DNA of 33,389 nt from a virus (IMGVR_UViG_3300044535_001124:1-33389), one strand, 5' to 3'. Positions 14,564-21,765 are shown, counted from the first letter of the stretch. Made by a program: numbers and translations. Notes: generated by a model from the letters alone, not told the origin.

Positions 14564-15518
14564 CAATAATATCCTTCACTTGTTCTGGTGTGTATCCAGC
14601 CAAGACCATGTCATTGATGTCTTTATGCTCGATACTTCTTGGCCAGACACATACTCGATATCCAGCTTCGATGGTTTTTTCTACTTTTTTGACAATTTCT
14701 TTATTGCGAGGTTCATTGTCGTATATTACTACCATATTATCTTTTGGTAAATCTGTCAACAACAATTGTGAAATTAAATCACTGCCAGCCGATGCAATTG
14801 CATTTGGAATAAATAAAGAGTCAATTGGTCCTTCAACTAAATATATATCTTGAGAACGATCAACCGTATCCAATCCAAATATTTTTGGTTTACTTTCATC
14901 CAGCATTATGGTAATATAGCGTAGGCCGTTCTTCTTGAATGATCTACCCTGGAAACCAAAGAGCTTTTTGTTTTCATCAAGGAATGGAATAACAAGCCGA
15001 GGTTCATTCTCTACTTCAGCTTTGAACTTATCGGGAATCATCTCATTCACCCACGAAGCAAACTTCTTACAATAGAAGAGTTTGTAGTGAGAGTTACTCG
15101 GAATTTGTCGACCATCAACCCATTGCTTCACAGGATGATCTGGCTTGAGCTTACTGACTTTAGTTAATTCAGAAAGTTGAGTTTCCTTCACAAAGATTGG
15201 AGGCTTCATCTTCTGAACAAAGTCGTGCGTCTCGTTTGCCTGATTATTCTCTTTAATTTTTTCCTTGACATATTCCAGATATAGTGTAGGATCTATAGAC
15301 TTGATCAGATACTGGAAGCGCATGGAGGCACCACAGTTATGACAAAAATAACGAAGCTTACCACCACGCTGAAAGACGTAGCCACGAGTCTTTCTCTTAT
15401 CCTTCTCGGAATCGCCGCAGATAGGACAACGGAATCGATAGGTCTCAGATCCGACTCGAGCGAATCTTTCTAACCTACCGGATAACAGATTAATGTATTT
15501 GTGATCTAACCAAATCAA
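14499..15518 (-). CDS. 61: DNA primase, T4 gp61 type
   Basis: A 339-residue DnaG-type primase that synthesises RNA primers with the gp41 helicase. The zinc-binding domain has CPIC (residues 31-34) and CHNC (59-62). The TOPRIM catalytic part shows VEGPIDSLF and the acidic VVIYDNEPRNKEI; the end YSGPTAKLHFALWRK is typical of gp61. The start is TTG at 15518, with GGAG about 7 bases upstream; no ATG fits. Length and order are as in other T4-like phages. Confidence 0.93.
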   Translation of the reverse strand: MIWLDHKYINLLSGRLERFARVGSETYRFRCPICGDSEKDKRKTRGYVFQRGGKLRYFCHNCGASMRFQYLIKSIDPTLYLEYVKEKIKENNQANETHDFVQKMKPPIFVKETQLSELTKVSKLKPDHPVKQWVDGRQIPSNSHYKLFYCKKFASWVNEMIPDKFKAEVENEPRLVIPFLDENKKLFGFQGRSFKKNGLRYITIMLDESKPKIFGLDTVDRSQDIYLVEGPIDSLFIPNAIASAGSDLISQLLLTDLPKDNMVVIYDNEPRNKEIVKKVEKTIEAGYRVCVWPRSIEHKDINDMVLAGYTPEQVKDIIDECTYSGPTAKLHFALWRKDR

Positions 15519-15544
15519 AGTATTACTCCAAAGCTGATAGTATC

Positions 15545-15573
15545 ATTATACTCAGTTTGGAAAATAAGTACAC
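15545..15573 (-). promoter_or_regulatory. Possible promoter upstream of primase (weak)
   Basis: TATAAT at 15550-15545 in the 70-base gap between the coiled-coil membrane gene and primase. The -35 position is only GTGTAC at 17 bases (TTGTGT at 19). It would leave a short leader to the TTG start. It marks the change from late-type genes to replication genes. Confidence 0.25.
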
Positions 15574-15588
15574 AAAAAAGTGCTGTGA

Positions 15589-16062
15589 TTAGAAAAATTT
15601 ATCCCAAGGGATAAGAGTAATAAGTCCGCCTACAATAACGGATCCACCAATTACAAGCCACATCCATTTTTCCATGGCAGTAATTCTATCACTCAGAGTA
15701 GTATGTTGAGTAGCTGATTCAGCTCTCATCTCTTTGATTTCTTTCATAAGCTCATCGTACTGTTCGTCGATGCTGGCTTTTAGTTCGCGCTCGCCTGAAG
15801 AAATTCTTTCGTGTAATAGCTGAACTTTGTCGTCTGTTTCCACTCTACGTGCTTCCACTAAATCTGATAGTTGCTTACTTATAATTTCTTGAGCTGTCAA
15901 TTTAGTTTCATGCACTGCTAAAAGGTTTGATACATTATTGGAAATGTCTGTTAGCTTATCAATAGTAGTATCCAAACGGCCGACAAGCGTATTGACGACT
16001 GCCATATCTCTATTTAGATACGACACATCTTCAGATAGCTTGTCGACCGATGGTGTAGCCAT
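15589..16062 (-). CDS. Coiled-coil protein with C-terminal membrane anchor
   Basis: A 157-residue tail-anchored protein. A long heptad-rich coiled coil spans about residues 5-130 (VSYLNRDMAVVNTLVGRLD, and later DDKVQLLHERISSGERELKA), followed by one membrane helix WMWLVIGGSVIVGGLITLI at the C-terminus. It resembles a conserved marine T4-like protein. Its ATG overlaps the stop of the 79-residue membrane gene (TAATG). Placement beside holin-like and spanin genes suggests an envelope or lysis role, though function is unknown. Confidence 0.8.
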   Translation of the reverse strand: MATPSVDKLSEDVSYLNRDMAVVNTLVGRLDTTIDKLTDISNNVSNLLAVHETKLTAQEIISKQLSDLVEARRVETDDKVQLLHERISSGERELKASIDEQYDELMKEIKEMRAESATQHTTLSDRITAMEKWMWLVIGGSVIVGGLITLIPWDKFF

Positions 16063-16301
16063 TATTCAGTTGGCTCCGTTCCAGCTTTCATGGCTAGGGC
16101 GGCACCGCCAGCAGCAAGTACCGCACCTAGACCAATTCCCCATGTAGAAGCATCGAACGATGATCCACGATAGATATCGTAGATTGACAGACCGAAAAAG
16201 ATTAGTACGCCTTTCGCCCAGAGAATTCTTCCGAGATCAAGTGTCTTGTTATCCTTTCCAGTGAACGTCTGGAAAATAAGTTCTTTTAACTTCTTAAACA
16301 T
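16062..16301 (-). CDS. Small two-helix membrane protein, holin-like
   Basis: A 79-residue protein with two hydrophobic segments, ILWAKGVLIFFGLSIYDIY (about 26-44) and WGIGLGAVLAAGGAALAMKA (about 54-73), and a charged N-terminus. Size and topology fit a small holin or antiholin, and neighbours are membrane and spanin proteins. GGAG lies 10 bases before the start. No holin family could be named, so the role is inferred from topology and context. Confidence 0.72.
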   Translation of the reverse strand: MFKKLKELIFQTFTGKDNKTLDLGRILWAKGVLIFFGLSIYDIYRGSSFDASTWGIGLGAVLAAGGAALAMKAGTEPTE

Positions 16302-16332
16302 GTTAGACTCCGTTGTTGAACGAAATCATAAT

Positions 16333-16782
16333 TTAGAAAGGACCGTGGTCCTCATCGCTGTCTTTGTACTTGTCGATTGCAGCCATCATCTTGATTTCAT
16401 TGTCTGTTTCAATCGACTCGGCTTGTGCATTGATGACATGAGCTTCTGCTAAAGCCTTATGATCGGTCTTACCGAGTTCCTGAGTCTTGACATTTGTATC
16501 AAGTTCAGATACTTTCATACCCATCATGGTAGCAAATGCACCAACAAAAGCACCAACAATCGTAGAGAATGCTGGGCCAATAATCTTAAAGATCTCGTTG
16601 TTATCAATCAGTTCATTTGGCATAAACATACCAATGAGGAAGATTGCAACAACTGCCATCATGATAGCGCCAAGAACTGTAGCAGCCATCTTCATAATTG
16701 TAAGTTGGATTTTGCCTTTTTCGAGTTCTAATTGCTCAAAAGACGTGATTGGTGGTGTTGAGAAAAACGACATTAAGCTCAT
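16333..16782 (-). CDS. Membrane protein with two hydrophobic segments, 149 aa
   Basis: A 149-residue protein with hydrophobic helices VLGAIMMAVVAIFLIGMFM (about 37-55) and PAFSTIVGAFVGAFATMMGM (about 70-90). The C-terminal half is charged (ELDTNVKTQELGKTDHKALA). Its start overlaps the stop of the EF-hand gene as ATGA. It could be a second holin-class protein or a structural membrane factor. Function unknown. Confidence 0.72.
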   Translation of the reverse strand: MSLMSFFSTPPITSFEQLELEKGKIQLTIMKMAATVLGAIMMAVVAIFLIGMFMPNELIDNNEIFKIIGPAFSTIVGAFVGAFATMMGMKVSELDTNVKTQELGKTDHKALAEAHVINAQAESIETDNEIKMMAAIDKYKDSDEDHGPF

Positions 16783-16970
16783 TTCTTTTTTACGCCCTTT
16801 ACTACTTTCTTAACAGCAACTGCAGCTTCAGCAACTTCGTTAATCGCTTCATTTGCAGCTTTTGCATTTTTATCAGCAAGAGCACGAGCAACTTCAAGAT
16901 CTTCTGCTGTTACTTTACCATCTTTGTTGAGGTCAAGTAGACCAAATAACTTTTTAATTTTTTCCCACAT
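16779..16970 (-). CDS. Single EF-hand (dockerin-like) small protein, 63 aa
   Basis: From ATG at 16970 (GGAG about 7 bases upstream) the protein reads MWEKIKKLFGLLDLNKDGKV and continues TAEDLEVARALADKN. DLNKDGKVTAED is a 12-residue EF-hand loop with D1, N3, D5, G6, K7, T9 and D12, as in dockerin half-sites. An Ala/Lys-rich amphipathic helix follows. An in-frame ATG at 16982 is possible. It is set between membrane proteins, so calcium-dependent function in envelope or virion is a reasonable guess. Confidence 0.75.
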   Translation of the reverse strand: MWEKIKKLFGLLDLNKDGKVTAEDLEVARALADKNAKAANEAINEVAEAAVAVKKVVKGVKKK

Positions 16971-16981
16971 GGTTATCTCCA

Positions 16982-17203
16982 TTACTTCTTTATTGTTGTA
17001 GCAAGTTTACGAGCAACACTGAGTGGAAGACCATCTTTAGAAGTATTTAATAGTCCGAGTGCTGCAATCAAAGCAAGCATAGTCTTAGAATCATCTTTAC
17101 CGCCTACACGATTCAGAGAATTGGCAATGATGTTGACAAGGTTATCCTTTGAAGGTACATCTTCTATATCTTCTGGCTTATCAAAATCTTTAAACTTCTT
17201 CAT
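16982..17203 (-). CDS. Small hypothetical protein, 73 aa
   Basis: A 73-residue protein starting MKKFKDFDKPEDIEDVPS, with an N-terminal FKxF motif also seen in several other proteins of this block. A helical C-terminus follows (TMLALIAALGLLNTSKDG, then LPLSVARKLATTIKK). Its ATG overlaps the Rz stop as ATGA, and its stop precedes the EF-hand gene. A virion or lysis-associated role is possible but unsupported. Confidence 0.68.
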   Translation of the reverse strand: MKKFKDFDKPEDIEDVPSKDNLVNIIANSLNRVGGKDDSKTMLALIAALGLLNTSKDGLPLSVARKLATTIKK

Positions 17204-17712
17204 TTCTTTTTCTCTTTTGCCATGGCATCAACAGCTTCTTTATTTTGAATTATCCATTGCTGGAGTTGTCTGAGTTGCTCGGCGTTGGCTTGGCATCTGG
17301 AGTAGTTTCCGATGATGGCGAGGAGGGCCGTAGTGTCTGTAATTCCTGAGGGGCTCGCATCAGAAGCTCTGGCGGAGTCGGCATCACCGGATGTGGCACT
17401 AAGGTCGTGCGTGTACACCCAGCCGTTAGACATATCGTGCTGAGTAGGAACAGAGTCTTTAACGACGTCGCGATATACATATTCTTTCTCTCTAATTGTG
17501 TTAACTCTATCAACGTATTCAGTAACTACCTGAGTAGAAATTGCAGAATTCTTCTTCTCCAATTCCGCGACTTGCTCACTCTTCTCTGCAGAGAAACGAG
17601 CCAGTTCAGCTTCAGCATGCGCTGATCCTTTCATATATCCATAAAAAAAGATCCCTGCCATAAGTGCAGCACCTGCAAGCAACTTATATGGTAGAGGAAT
17701 CATTCCTAACAT
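17200..17712 (-). CDS. Rz: Rz-like inner-membrane spanin
   Basis: A 170-residue i-spanin candidate. An N-terminal signal-anchor helix KLLAGAALMAGIFFYGYMKG (about 10-29) is followed by a periplasmic coiled coil HAEAELARFSAEKSEQVAEL and a C-terminal helix with QCRANAEQLRQL-type spacing. It links inner and outer membranes in the last lysis step of Gram-negative hosts. The gene contains Rz1 entirely within it in the +1 frame, the lambda arrangement, which strongly supports the call. No endolysin gene is in the window. Confidence 0.85.
   Translation of the reverse strand: MLGMIPLPYKLLAGAALMAGIFFYGYMKGSAHAEAELARFSAEKSEQVAELEKKNSAISTQVVTEYVDRVNTIREKEYVYRDVVKDSVPTQHDMSNGWVYTHDLSATSGDADSARASDASPSGITDTTALLAIIGNYSRCQANAEQLRQLQQWIIQNKEAVDAMAKEKKK
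17250..17480 (-). CDS. Rz1: Rz1-like outer-membrane lipoprotein spanin, nested in Rz
   Basis: Read in the +1 frame inside Rz from ATG at 17480 (a TTG at 17513 is also in frame). The 76-residue protein begins MYIATSLKTLFLLSTICLTA and has a lipobox ending TAGC with Cys at residue 22, so it would be a lipoprotein of about 55 residues. The mature part is proline-rich (TTLVPHPVMPTPPELLMRAP), as in lambda Rz1. A GAGA-type ribosome site lies just upstream. Nesting, lipobox and Pro content together make the o-spanin call strong even though the gene looks like an overlapping shadow. Confidence 0.85.
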   Translation of the reverse strand: MYIATSLKTLFLLSTICLTAGCTRTTLVPHPVMPTPPELLMRAPQELQTLRPSSPSSETTPDAKPTPSNSDNSSNG

Positions 17713-17713
17713 A

Positions 17714-18346
17714 TTACTTCTTCATAAATCTGTTGAAGGACATAACGTTCTTCTTTTTCTTCTTTACACCAGGCTCACCTTGTGGACCTACACCGAGACC
17801 GGCAACGTTACCGGCACCTACAGCATTGACAGCGCCATCTTCCTGAATTTTCTTCACAGCCTTTTCAATTCCCATTGTTCTATTCTGTGCTTTACGGTGC
17901 GCTTTTGGATTGTCGATTGTACGATCCATAGTACGTGCATCAGCCTTATTTACATAAGACTTTAGAGTGTCCTTTGAAAGCTCATCAAGTTGAGCTTCTT
18001 CTTTCACGCCACGTATGGCTCCAATCTTCTTACCTACAGCATCTAACTTTTTAGAGTCTACCGGTTTTTGCTTATAAACCTTACCACCTGGCCAGGCCAG
18101 CGCCGGTTTTACAGGAACTTTGTAGGCCTTACCGACTTTAACTTCCTCAGACATCTCGGTCGACATATAGTCGGCGGCCGTTTGCATGTAATCATAGGCA
18201 AGTGTGATCTTTGATTGTACCCACTCTGGAAGATCTGTGTCTGGCTTCAACCTGCCATGAAGTTGTTCGGCATGGGACATGATACCCTTGAGCTGAGACA
18301 TCACCATCTCGCCTTCGTATCCGTATTCTCTTGGATCTTTAGCCAT
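17714..18346 (-). CDS. Modular virion-associated protein with one LSK repeat
   Basis: A 210-residue protein with three parts. Residues 1-62 (EGEMVMSQLKGIMSHAEQLH, then LPEWVQSKITLAYDYM) form a helical module I recall from many marine phages. Residues 118-169 carry the LSK module QLDELSKDTLKSYVNKA ... GIEKAVKKI shared with the 564-residue protein. The tail has a short collagen-like GPQGEPG and lysines, ending VMSFNRFMKK. Neighbouring genes are structural, so it is probably packaged or virion-associated. Function unknown. Confidence 0.75.
   Translation of the reverse strand: MAKDPREYGYEGEMVMSQLKGIMSHAEQLHGRLKPDTDLPEWVQSKITLAYDYMQTAADYMSTEMSEEVKVGKAYKVPVKPALAWPGGKVYKQKPVDSKKLDAVGKKIGAIRGVKEEAQLDELSKDTLKSYVNKADARTMDRTIDNPKAHRKAQNRTMGIEKAVKKIQEDGAVNAVGAGNVAGLGVGPQGEPGVKKKKKNVMSFNRFMKK
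17840..17995 (-). repeat. LSK module copy in the 210-residue protein
   Basis: Encodes residues 118-169, AQLDELSKDTLKSYVNKA then TMGIEKAVKKIQE. Same module as in the 564-residue protein, 2-3 kb away, in a different gene. Confidence 0.72.
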
Positions 18347-18735
18347 TAAATCTTCCTTAGAATCTTTACTATCTTCTCGTCCATCGCAATGTCTGAACTA
18401 ATTATTGTTTTGTTTTGGAATCCAATACCAGGAATCTTATCTGGCATATGTCCTAATAAAACAATGAACGGTTTCAACATGTGATGATAACCGTCCAACT
18501 TAAAGAAAAGCATTCTTGTAGCCGGCGAACCGAATACGTTGTAAAGAATAATCAAGTGGTTGACTACCAGTCTTTCTTTGAGTTCACCGGTTTCCTCATA
18601 ACGATTAAACAATCTTTTGATATACTTGAATCGAGCTAAATCCTCATAAAATTCAAGTGTATCAAAACACTGTGGGTTATCATAATGTTTCGCGGCGTAT
18701 AACAAAAAGTTTGTTTCATCAAGTTTATCAATCAT
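18346..18735 (-). CDS. Conserved T4-like marine phage protein, 129 aa
   Basis: A 129-residue helical protein (LYAAKHYDNPQCFDTLEFYE; RFKYIKRLFNRYEETGELKE; RLVVNHLIILYNVFG). This pattern is a common conserved protein located near structural genes of cyanophages and pelagiphages, whose function I do not know. It is coupled to both neighbours: its ATG overlaps the stop of the 83-residue gene, and its stop overlaps the next ATG. An assembly role is inference from position. Confidence 0.78.
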   Translation of the reverse strand: MIDKLDETNFLLYAAKHYDNPQCFDTLEFYEDLARFKYIKRLFNRYEETGELKERLVVNHLIILYNVFGSPATRMLFFKLDGYHHMLKPFIVLLGHMPDKIPGIGFQNKTIISSDIAMDEKIVKILRKI

Positions 18736-18986
18736 TATGCAATTCTTACTTTGACAACCCCTGCTGCAGTATAGTATAGTTGTCCGAGAGCAACACCACC
18801 GGTGGTTGCTGCAGTATCGTCTGCATAGGGACCTTGTACGATAGCTTTACGAAGCGTTGATAATGTAGCAGACTTGGTCGTGTTAGCGGAGACATCCTCA
18901 ACGATGAAGAGGTCCCCGCTAGCAATCGACGTGTTGGCCGTGCCAATCGAAGTGAGTTCAGTTATTTTTTTGGCACGATCAGTCAT
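18735..18986 (-). CDS. Small virion structural protein candidate, 83 aa
   Basis: An 83-residue protein, MTDRAKKITELTSIGTANTS then IASGDLFIVEDVS. The C-terminus GGVALGQLYYTAAGVVKVRI is a pattern frequent in marine phage head-fibre or structural proteins, where it likely forms a beta-rich trimerisation element. It lies directly after the 281-residue structural gene. It is probably a virion or fibre component. Confidence 0.75.
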   Translation of the reverse strand: MTDRAKKITELTSIGTANTSIASGDLFIVEDVSANTTKSATLSTLRKAIVQGPYADDTAATTGGVALGQLYYTAAGVVKVRIA

Positions 18987-18995
18987 TAGTTATCC

Positions 18996-19841
18996 TTATG
19001 CGTCTGGTAGGATAGCGTCGTCAGATGCATCGTCAGAGAAGTTTCCACCGAATGCAACCAGTGTTTCGTACTGTACACGACCTGCACGACCGCCGGTACC
19101 AACTGTGCGCATTACCCAACCGGTGTGAGCTGCACCCTTGGTGTAACCAACTTCTGTCAGTTCAGCAACAGCTGTTGCAGTTTCACCTGTCAGTGAGTGA
19201 CCTGCTTCAGTGAGACCCTTAGTTAGATCAATTGTGTCACCATTTGGAACTGCTGAAAGAGTTACTGCAGTCGAGTTCGATGTCTTAATAAAGTATGCTG
19301 TACCCGAAACCAGGTTTGTCAGAGCAGTATTACCAGCAGCAACTGTATAAGTTACTCTGTCACCAGCAAGAAAGATGCTGTTTGCAGTTGAGATTGCAAT
19401 AGCGTCTGTTGCGTTTGTGACAGCCGAGTTAGCGTTGAAGCTCTGTGCACCAGGAGCAGCAATTGTAACTGTTGGAGCAGATGTGTATCCGCCAACCGTT
19501 ACGTTAGCTGAAACTGCAGTCACACGACCTGTTGCAACTGTTGAGTTAGCAAGCTGTGTGTTTGCACCGCCAGCGGTATTTGCAACGGTCACTGCAGCGT
19601 TTGCAGCATAACCAGAACCTGCGTTGGTAATGATATACTGTTGAACAGCAGCGTTGCCAGAAACGCGAATTTCTGTTGAATCGAGACCGAACTGACCAAC
19701 TGCTTCATTGGCGATAAACGCGCCAACAGTTGTGTTACCAAACAAAGCTGTTTGGTTGGTAGTGTTAGGTGTTAGGTTTACTAGTGCTGTGGCCCATAGG
19801 ACCGAATTTGCAGCGTCGTCTGTATTGCCCCATTGAGCCAT
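18996..19841 (-). CDS. Virion structural protein with inserted beta-modules
   Basis: A 281-residue protein. The ends, MAQWGNTDDAANSVLWATAL and GYTKGAAHTGWVMRTVGTGG, match, from memory, a shorter cyanophage structural protein, while about 165 central residues look inserted: YIITNAGSGYAANAAVTVA and GGYTSAPTVTI repeats, then AGDRVTYTVAAGNTAL with GTAYFIKTSNSTAVTLSAVP. These are fibre-type beta modules. The start has a strong GGAGGA ribosome site and a late-promoter-like AATAAATA 28 bases upstream, consistent with abundant late expression. A capsid-decoration or fibre role is inferred. Confidence 0.8.
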   Translation of the reverse strand: MAQWGNTDDAANSVLWATALVNLTPNTTNQTALFGNTTVGAFIANEAVGQFGLDSTEIRVSGNAAVQQYIITNAGSGYAANAAVTVANTAGGANTQLANSTVATGRVTAVSANVTVGGYTSAPTVTIAAPGAQSFNANSAVTNATDAIAISTANSIFLAGDRVTYTVAAGNTALTNLVSGTAYFIKTSNSTAVTLSAVPNGDTIDLTKGLTEAGHSLTGETATAVAELTEVGYTKGAAHTGWVMRTVGTGGRAGRVQYETLVAFGGNFSDDASDDAILPDA

Positions 19842-19868
19842 TGTAGTTTCCTCCTAAGAACTTTCTTT

Positions 19869-19876
19869 TATTTATT
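19869..19876 (-). promoter_or_regulatory. T4-late-like promoter motif AATAAATA
   Basis: AATAAATA, one base from consensus, in the gap before the 281-residue structural gene, 28 bases from its ATG and followed by a strong GGAGGA ribosome site. Confidence 0.5.
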
Positions 19877-20069
19877 ATTCTTCTGTAGTGAGCATATCGA
19901 TCATGTACTGAGACATTTTCTTATGAAATCTCTTTGGTCTGCCATTGACCATCACGGTGTGTTCCGGCATAGGCTTTTCAGAAAGAATAATCTCCTTTGT
20001 AGCAGATTCTTCCTGAGCCTTTACTACGTCTACACCATTAACTACTAAACCACCTACGTTGATAGCCAT
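19875..20069 (-). CDS. Small hypothetical protein in structural block, 64 aa
   Basis: A 64-residue protein, MAINVGGLVVNGVDVVKAQE followed by a basic segment GRPKRFHKKMSQYMIDMLTT. The N-terminus is beta-prone and the C-terminus helical. It starts one base after the 564-residue gene's stop and ends before the strongly expressed 281-residue gene. It could be a scaffold or capsid factor. No family recognised. Confidence 0.7.
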   Translation of the reverse strand: MAINVGGLVVNGVDVVKAQEESATKEIILSEKPMPEHTVMVNGRPKRFHKKMSQYMIDMLTTEE

Positions 20070-20070
20070 A

Positions 20071-21765
20071 TTAGTGCCTATATCTTACGATCTCGCCAGT
20101 GTCCTTCGAACTCTTAGGAACTGGAGCAGATACAGCCTTGACAAATTCTGCGTGTGACTTATGAGCTTGCTTTTGGAAAGCAGCTTTTTCTTGTGTAGTT
20201 CTACGAGCAGCCATATGATCTTCAAAACGATCAGCGTGGTTTGTAGAAATTTCGTGTTCCTTATTATCCATGAAACGAACTTTTTTGTTCATAGACTTAG
20301 CTTTACGAAGTTGCATACCAAGAGCTACCATGTCGTCGCTAGCTTGATTTTGCTTTGCGTGCCAAGCAGCCGAACCTTCCTTTGGTGGACGGCCACGACC
20401 TTCTTCAAGTCCTACTTCTTCTGCCATGCTCTTATGAACAGACCACCTACCTTTTTTCGTATCGCTACCGTATTCAGCAAATTTCTTTGCACGATCTTCA
20501 GAATCAAAATGCTTTGATACGCGCTTGCCATTCAGTTTAACATGCCACATATCTGCTTCTTCTTTAACAGCATTCTGGCGAAGACTCTTATAATGACGGA
20601 CAGCAGCTTTACGCTCCGAAGAACCGCCAGGAGTTTTTAGAAGATCAGCATATGCTTTCTTGATTTCTGGATTAGTTACACCTTCAGCAATTTCTACTTC
20701 TTCCTTGGCAAGTTTATCAGCAGCTCTTGTGATTCCTTGTGAGCGGTTCTTACGAAGGCGTTCTGCCTTATCATAAGTTGTCTGATTGAATCTTTTGCCA
20801 AAGTGTCCTGTTTCGCTGTCACCTTGATATGCAGCAATTTTTGTCAAAGGAATGTTCTTTGGTGACATTACATTCTTTGGCTGTTCAGCACCCGATGCTT
20901 TCTTGACATAAGAACCAAGAGTCTTCTTTGAAAGCTCATCAATCTGTTCCAGATCAGCATCGTTCAGAGAATCAATAAAGTCTTGCTCTTCCTTGGTTAG
21001 CTTATTAACAGCAAGTTTGATACCTTTTTCGCGCTTTCCCATGTCCTTGAAGTTCTTGCTTGACTTTTCATCAGCAGCAATCTTCAGACCAGCTGTAACA
21101 CCTTGGCTACCCATTTTTGTGGCAGCCTTGTTGATGTAACGGCCCATTGTGTCCTTTGAAAGCTCGTCGATCTGCTCTGACTCTTCCTTGGTCAGCTTGC
21201 CAACTGCAGTTTCGATACCCTTGTGACGCTTTGTTAGTTTCTTTTCAAGAGGCTTTGAAGAACTGCCGTGAGCTTCCTTATGTCCTTGTCTATAAGAAGC
21301 CATATCGATAGAGTCTTTTGCTTTATTGATATAACGACCCATTGTAGGCTTTGATAGCTCATCAATTTGCTCAGAGTCTTCCTTGACTGGCTTCTTTTCT
21401 TTAGCCATCATGTCACGGATCTTCTGGGCTACCTTCTTATCCTTAGCAGAAGGTTCGTCAGCTGTTGGCATTACACCTTCACTTGCTGCTTTAAAGTCAG
21501 CATTTGTAGGAGCACCTTCAGATCCTGGCTTACGCATACGCTCACCAGATCCAGCTTTAATGCGCTTGCGCTTGGCATGGATATTATCCCACAGTCCGCG
21601 CTTGCCCTCCTTCATCTCTTCCTTATCATCTTCTTCTTCATCGTCTTCTTTTTCACACTTTTCGCATTCACAATCTTTAGGGCATTTCTTGGCCTCGCCT
21701 AGAATACCTTTTACGGTATTCAGAAGGTCGGCAGAAAATTGATCTTCGAGTTTCTTTGTAAACAT
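20071..21765 (-). CDS. Mosaic protein with three LSK repeats and an AT-hook-like module
   Basis: A 564-residue, highly charged protein. Residues 28-37 hold a cysteine cluster CPKDCECEKC after a possible protease site ILGE/A. Three LSK modules follow (about 132-194, 197-259, 273-355), each opening EQIDELSK and closing GI..A..KL.KEE. Next is a small beta module WHVKLNGKRVSKHFDSEDRA (407-426), then GRGRPPKEGSAAWHAKQ (456-472) leading to a helical domain ending near residue 545. All modules recall pieces of uncharacterised marine phage proteins. Late location and basic charge suggest an internal DNA-associated virion protein. No enzyme motif seen. Confidence 0.8.
   Translation of the reverse strand: MFTKKLEDQFSADLLNTVKGILGEAKKCPKDCECEKCEKEDDEEEDDKEEMKEGKRGLWDNIHAKRKRIKAGSGERMRKPGSEGAPTNADFKAASEGVMPTADEPSAKDKKVAQKIRDMMAKEKKPVKEDSEQIDELSKPTMGRYINKAKDSIDMASYRQGHKEAHGSSSKPLEKKLTKRHKGIETAVGKLTKEESEQIDELSKDTMGRYINKAATKMGSQGVTAGLKIAADEKSSKNFKDMGKREKGIKLAVNKLTKEEQDFIDSLNDADLEQIDELSKKTLGSYVKKASGAEQPKNVMSPKNIPLTKIAAYQGDSETGHFGKRFNQTTYDKAERLRKNRSQGITRAADKLAKEEVEIAEGVTNPEIKKAYADLLKTPGGSSERKAAVRHYKSLRQNAVKEEADMWHVKLNGKRVSKHFDSEDRAKKFAEYGSDTKKGRWSVHKSMAEEVGLEEGRGRPPKEGSAAWHAKQNQASDDMVALGMQLRKAKSMNKKVRFMDNKEHEISTNHADRFEDHMAARRTTQEKAAFQKQAHKSHAEFVKAVSAPVPKSSKDTGEIVRYRH
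20701..20949 (-). repeat. LSK module repeat 3 (564-residue protein)
   Basis: Encodes residues 273-355, beginning EQIDELSKKTLGSYVKKA and ending SQGITRAADKLAKE, with a longer loop between the two conserved parts. Confidence 0.72.
20989..21177 (-). repeat. LSK module repeat 2 (564-residue protein)
   Basis: Encodes residues 197-259, beginning EQIDELSKDTMGRYINKA and ending EKGIKLAVNKLTKE. Closest to repeat 1; both are 63 residues. Confidence 0.75.
21184..21372 (-). repeat. LSK module repeat 1 (564-residue protein)
   Basis: Encodes residues 132-194, beginning EQIDELSKPTMGRYINKA and ending HKGIETAVGKLTKE. First of three tandem copies. Confidence 0.75.

Noticed and set aside
14727-14760. TTGACA followed by TATGGT at 17 bases inside primase
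   Set aside because: The -10 box is poor and it lies in coding sequence, probably a chance match.
18874-19611. Plus-strand open frames opposite the structural genes
   Set aside because: They mirror low-complexity Ala/Thr/Val coding on the minus strand and have no ribosome site or family match.
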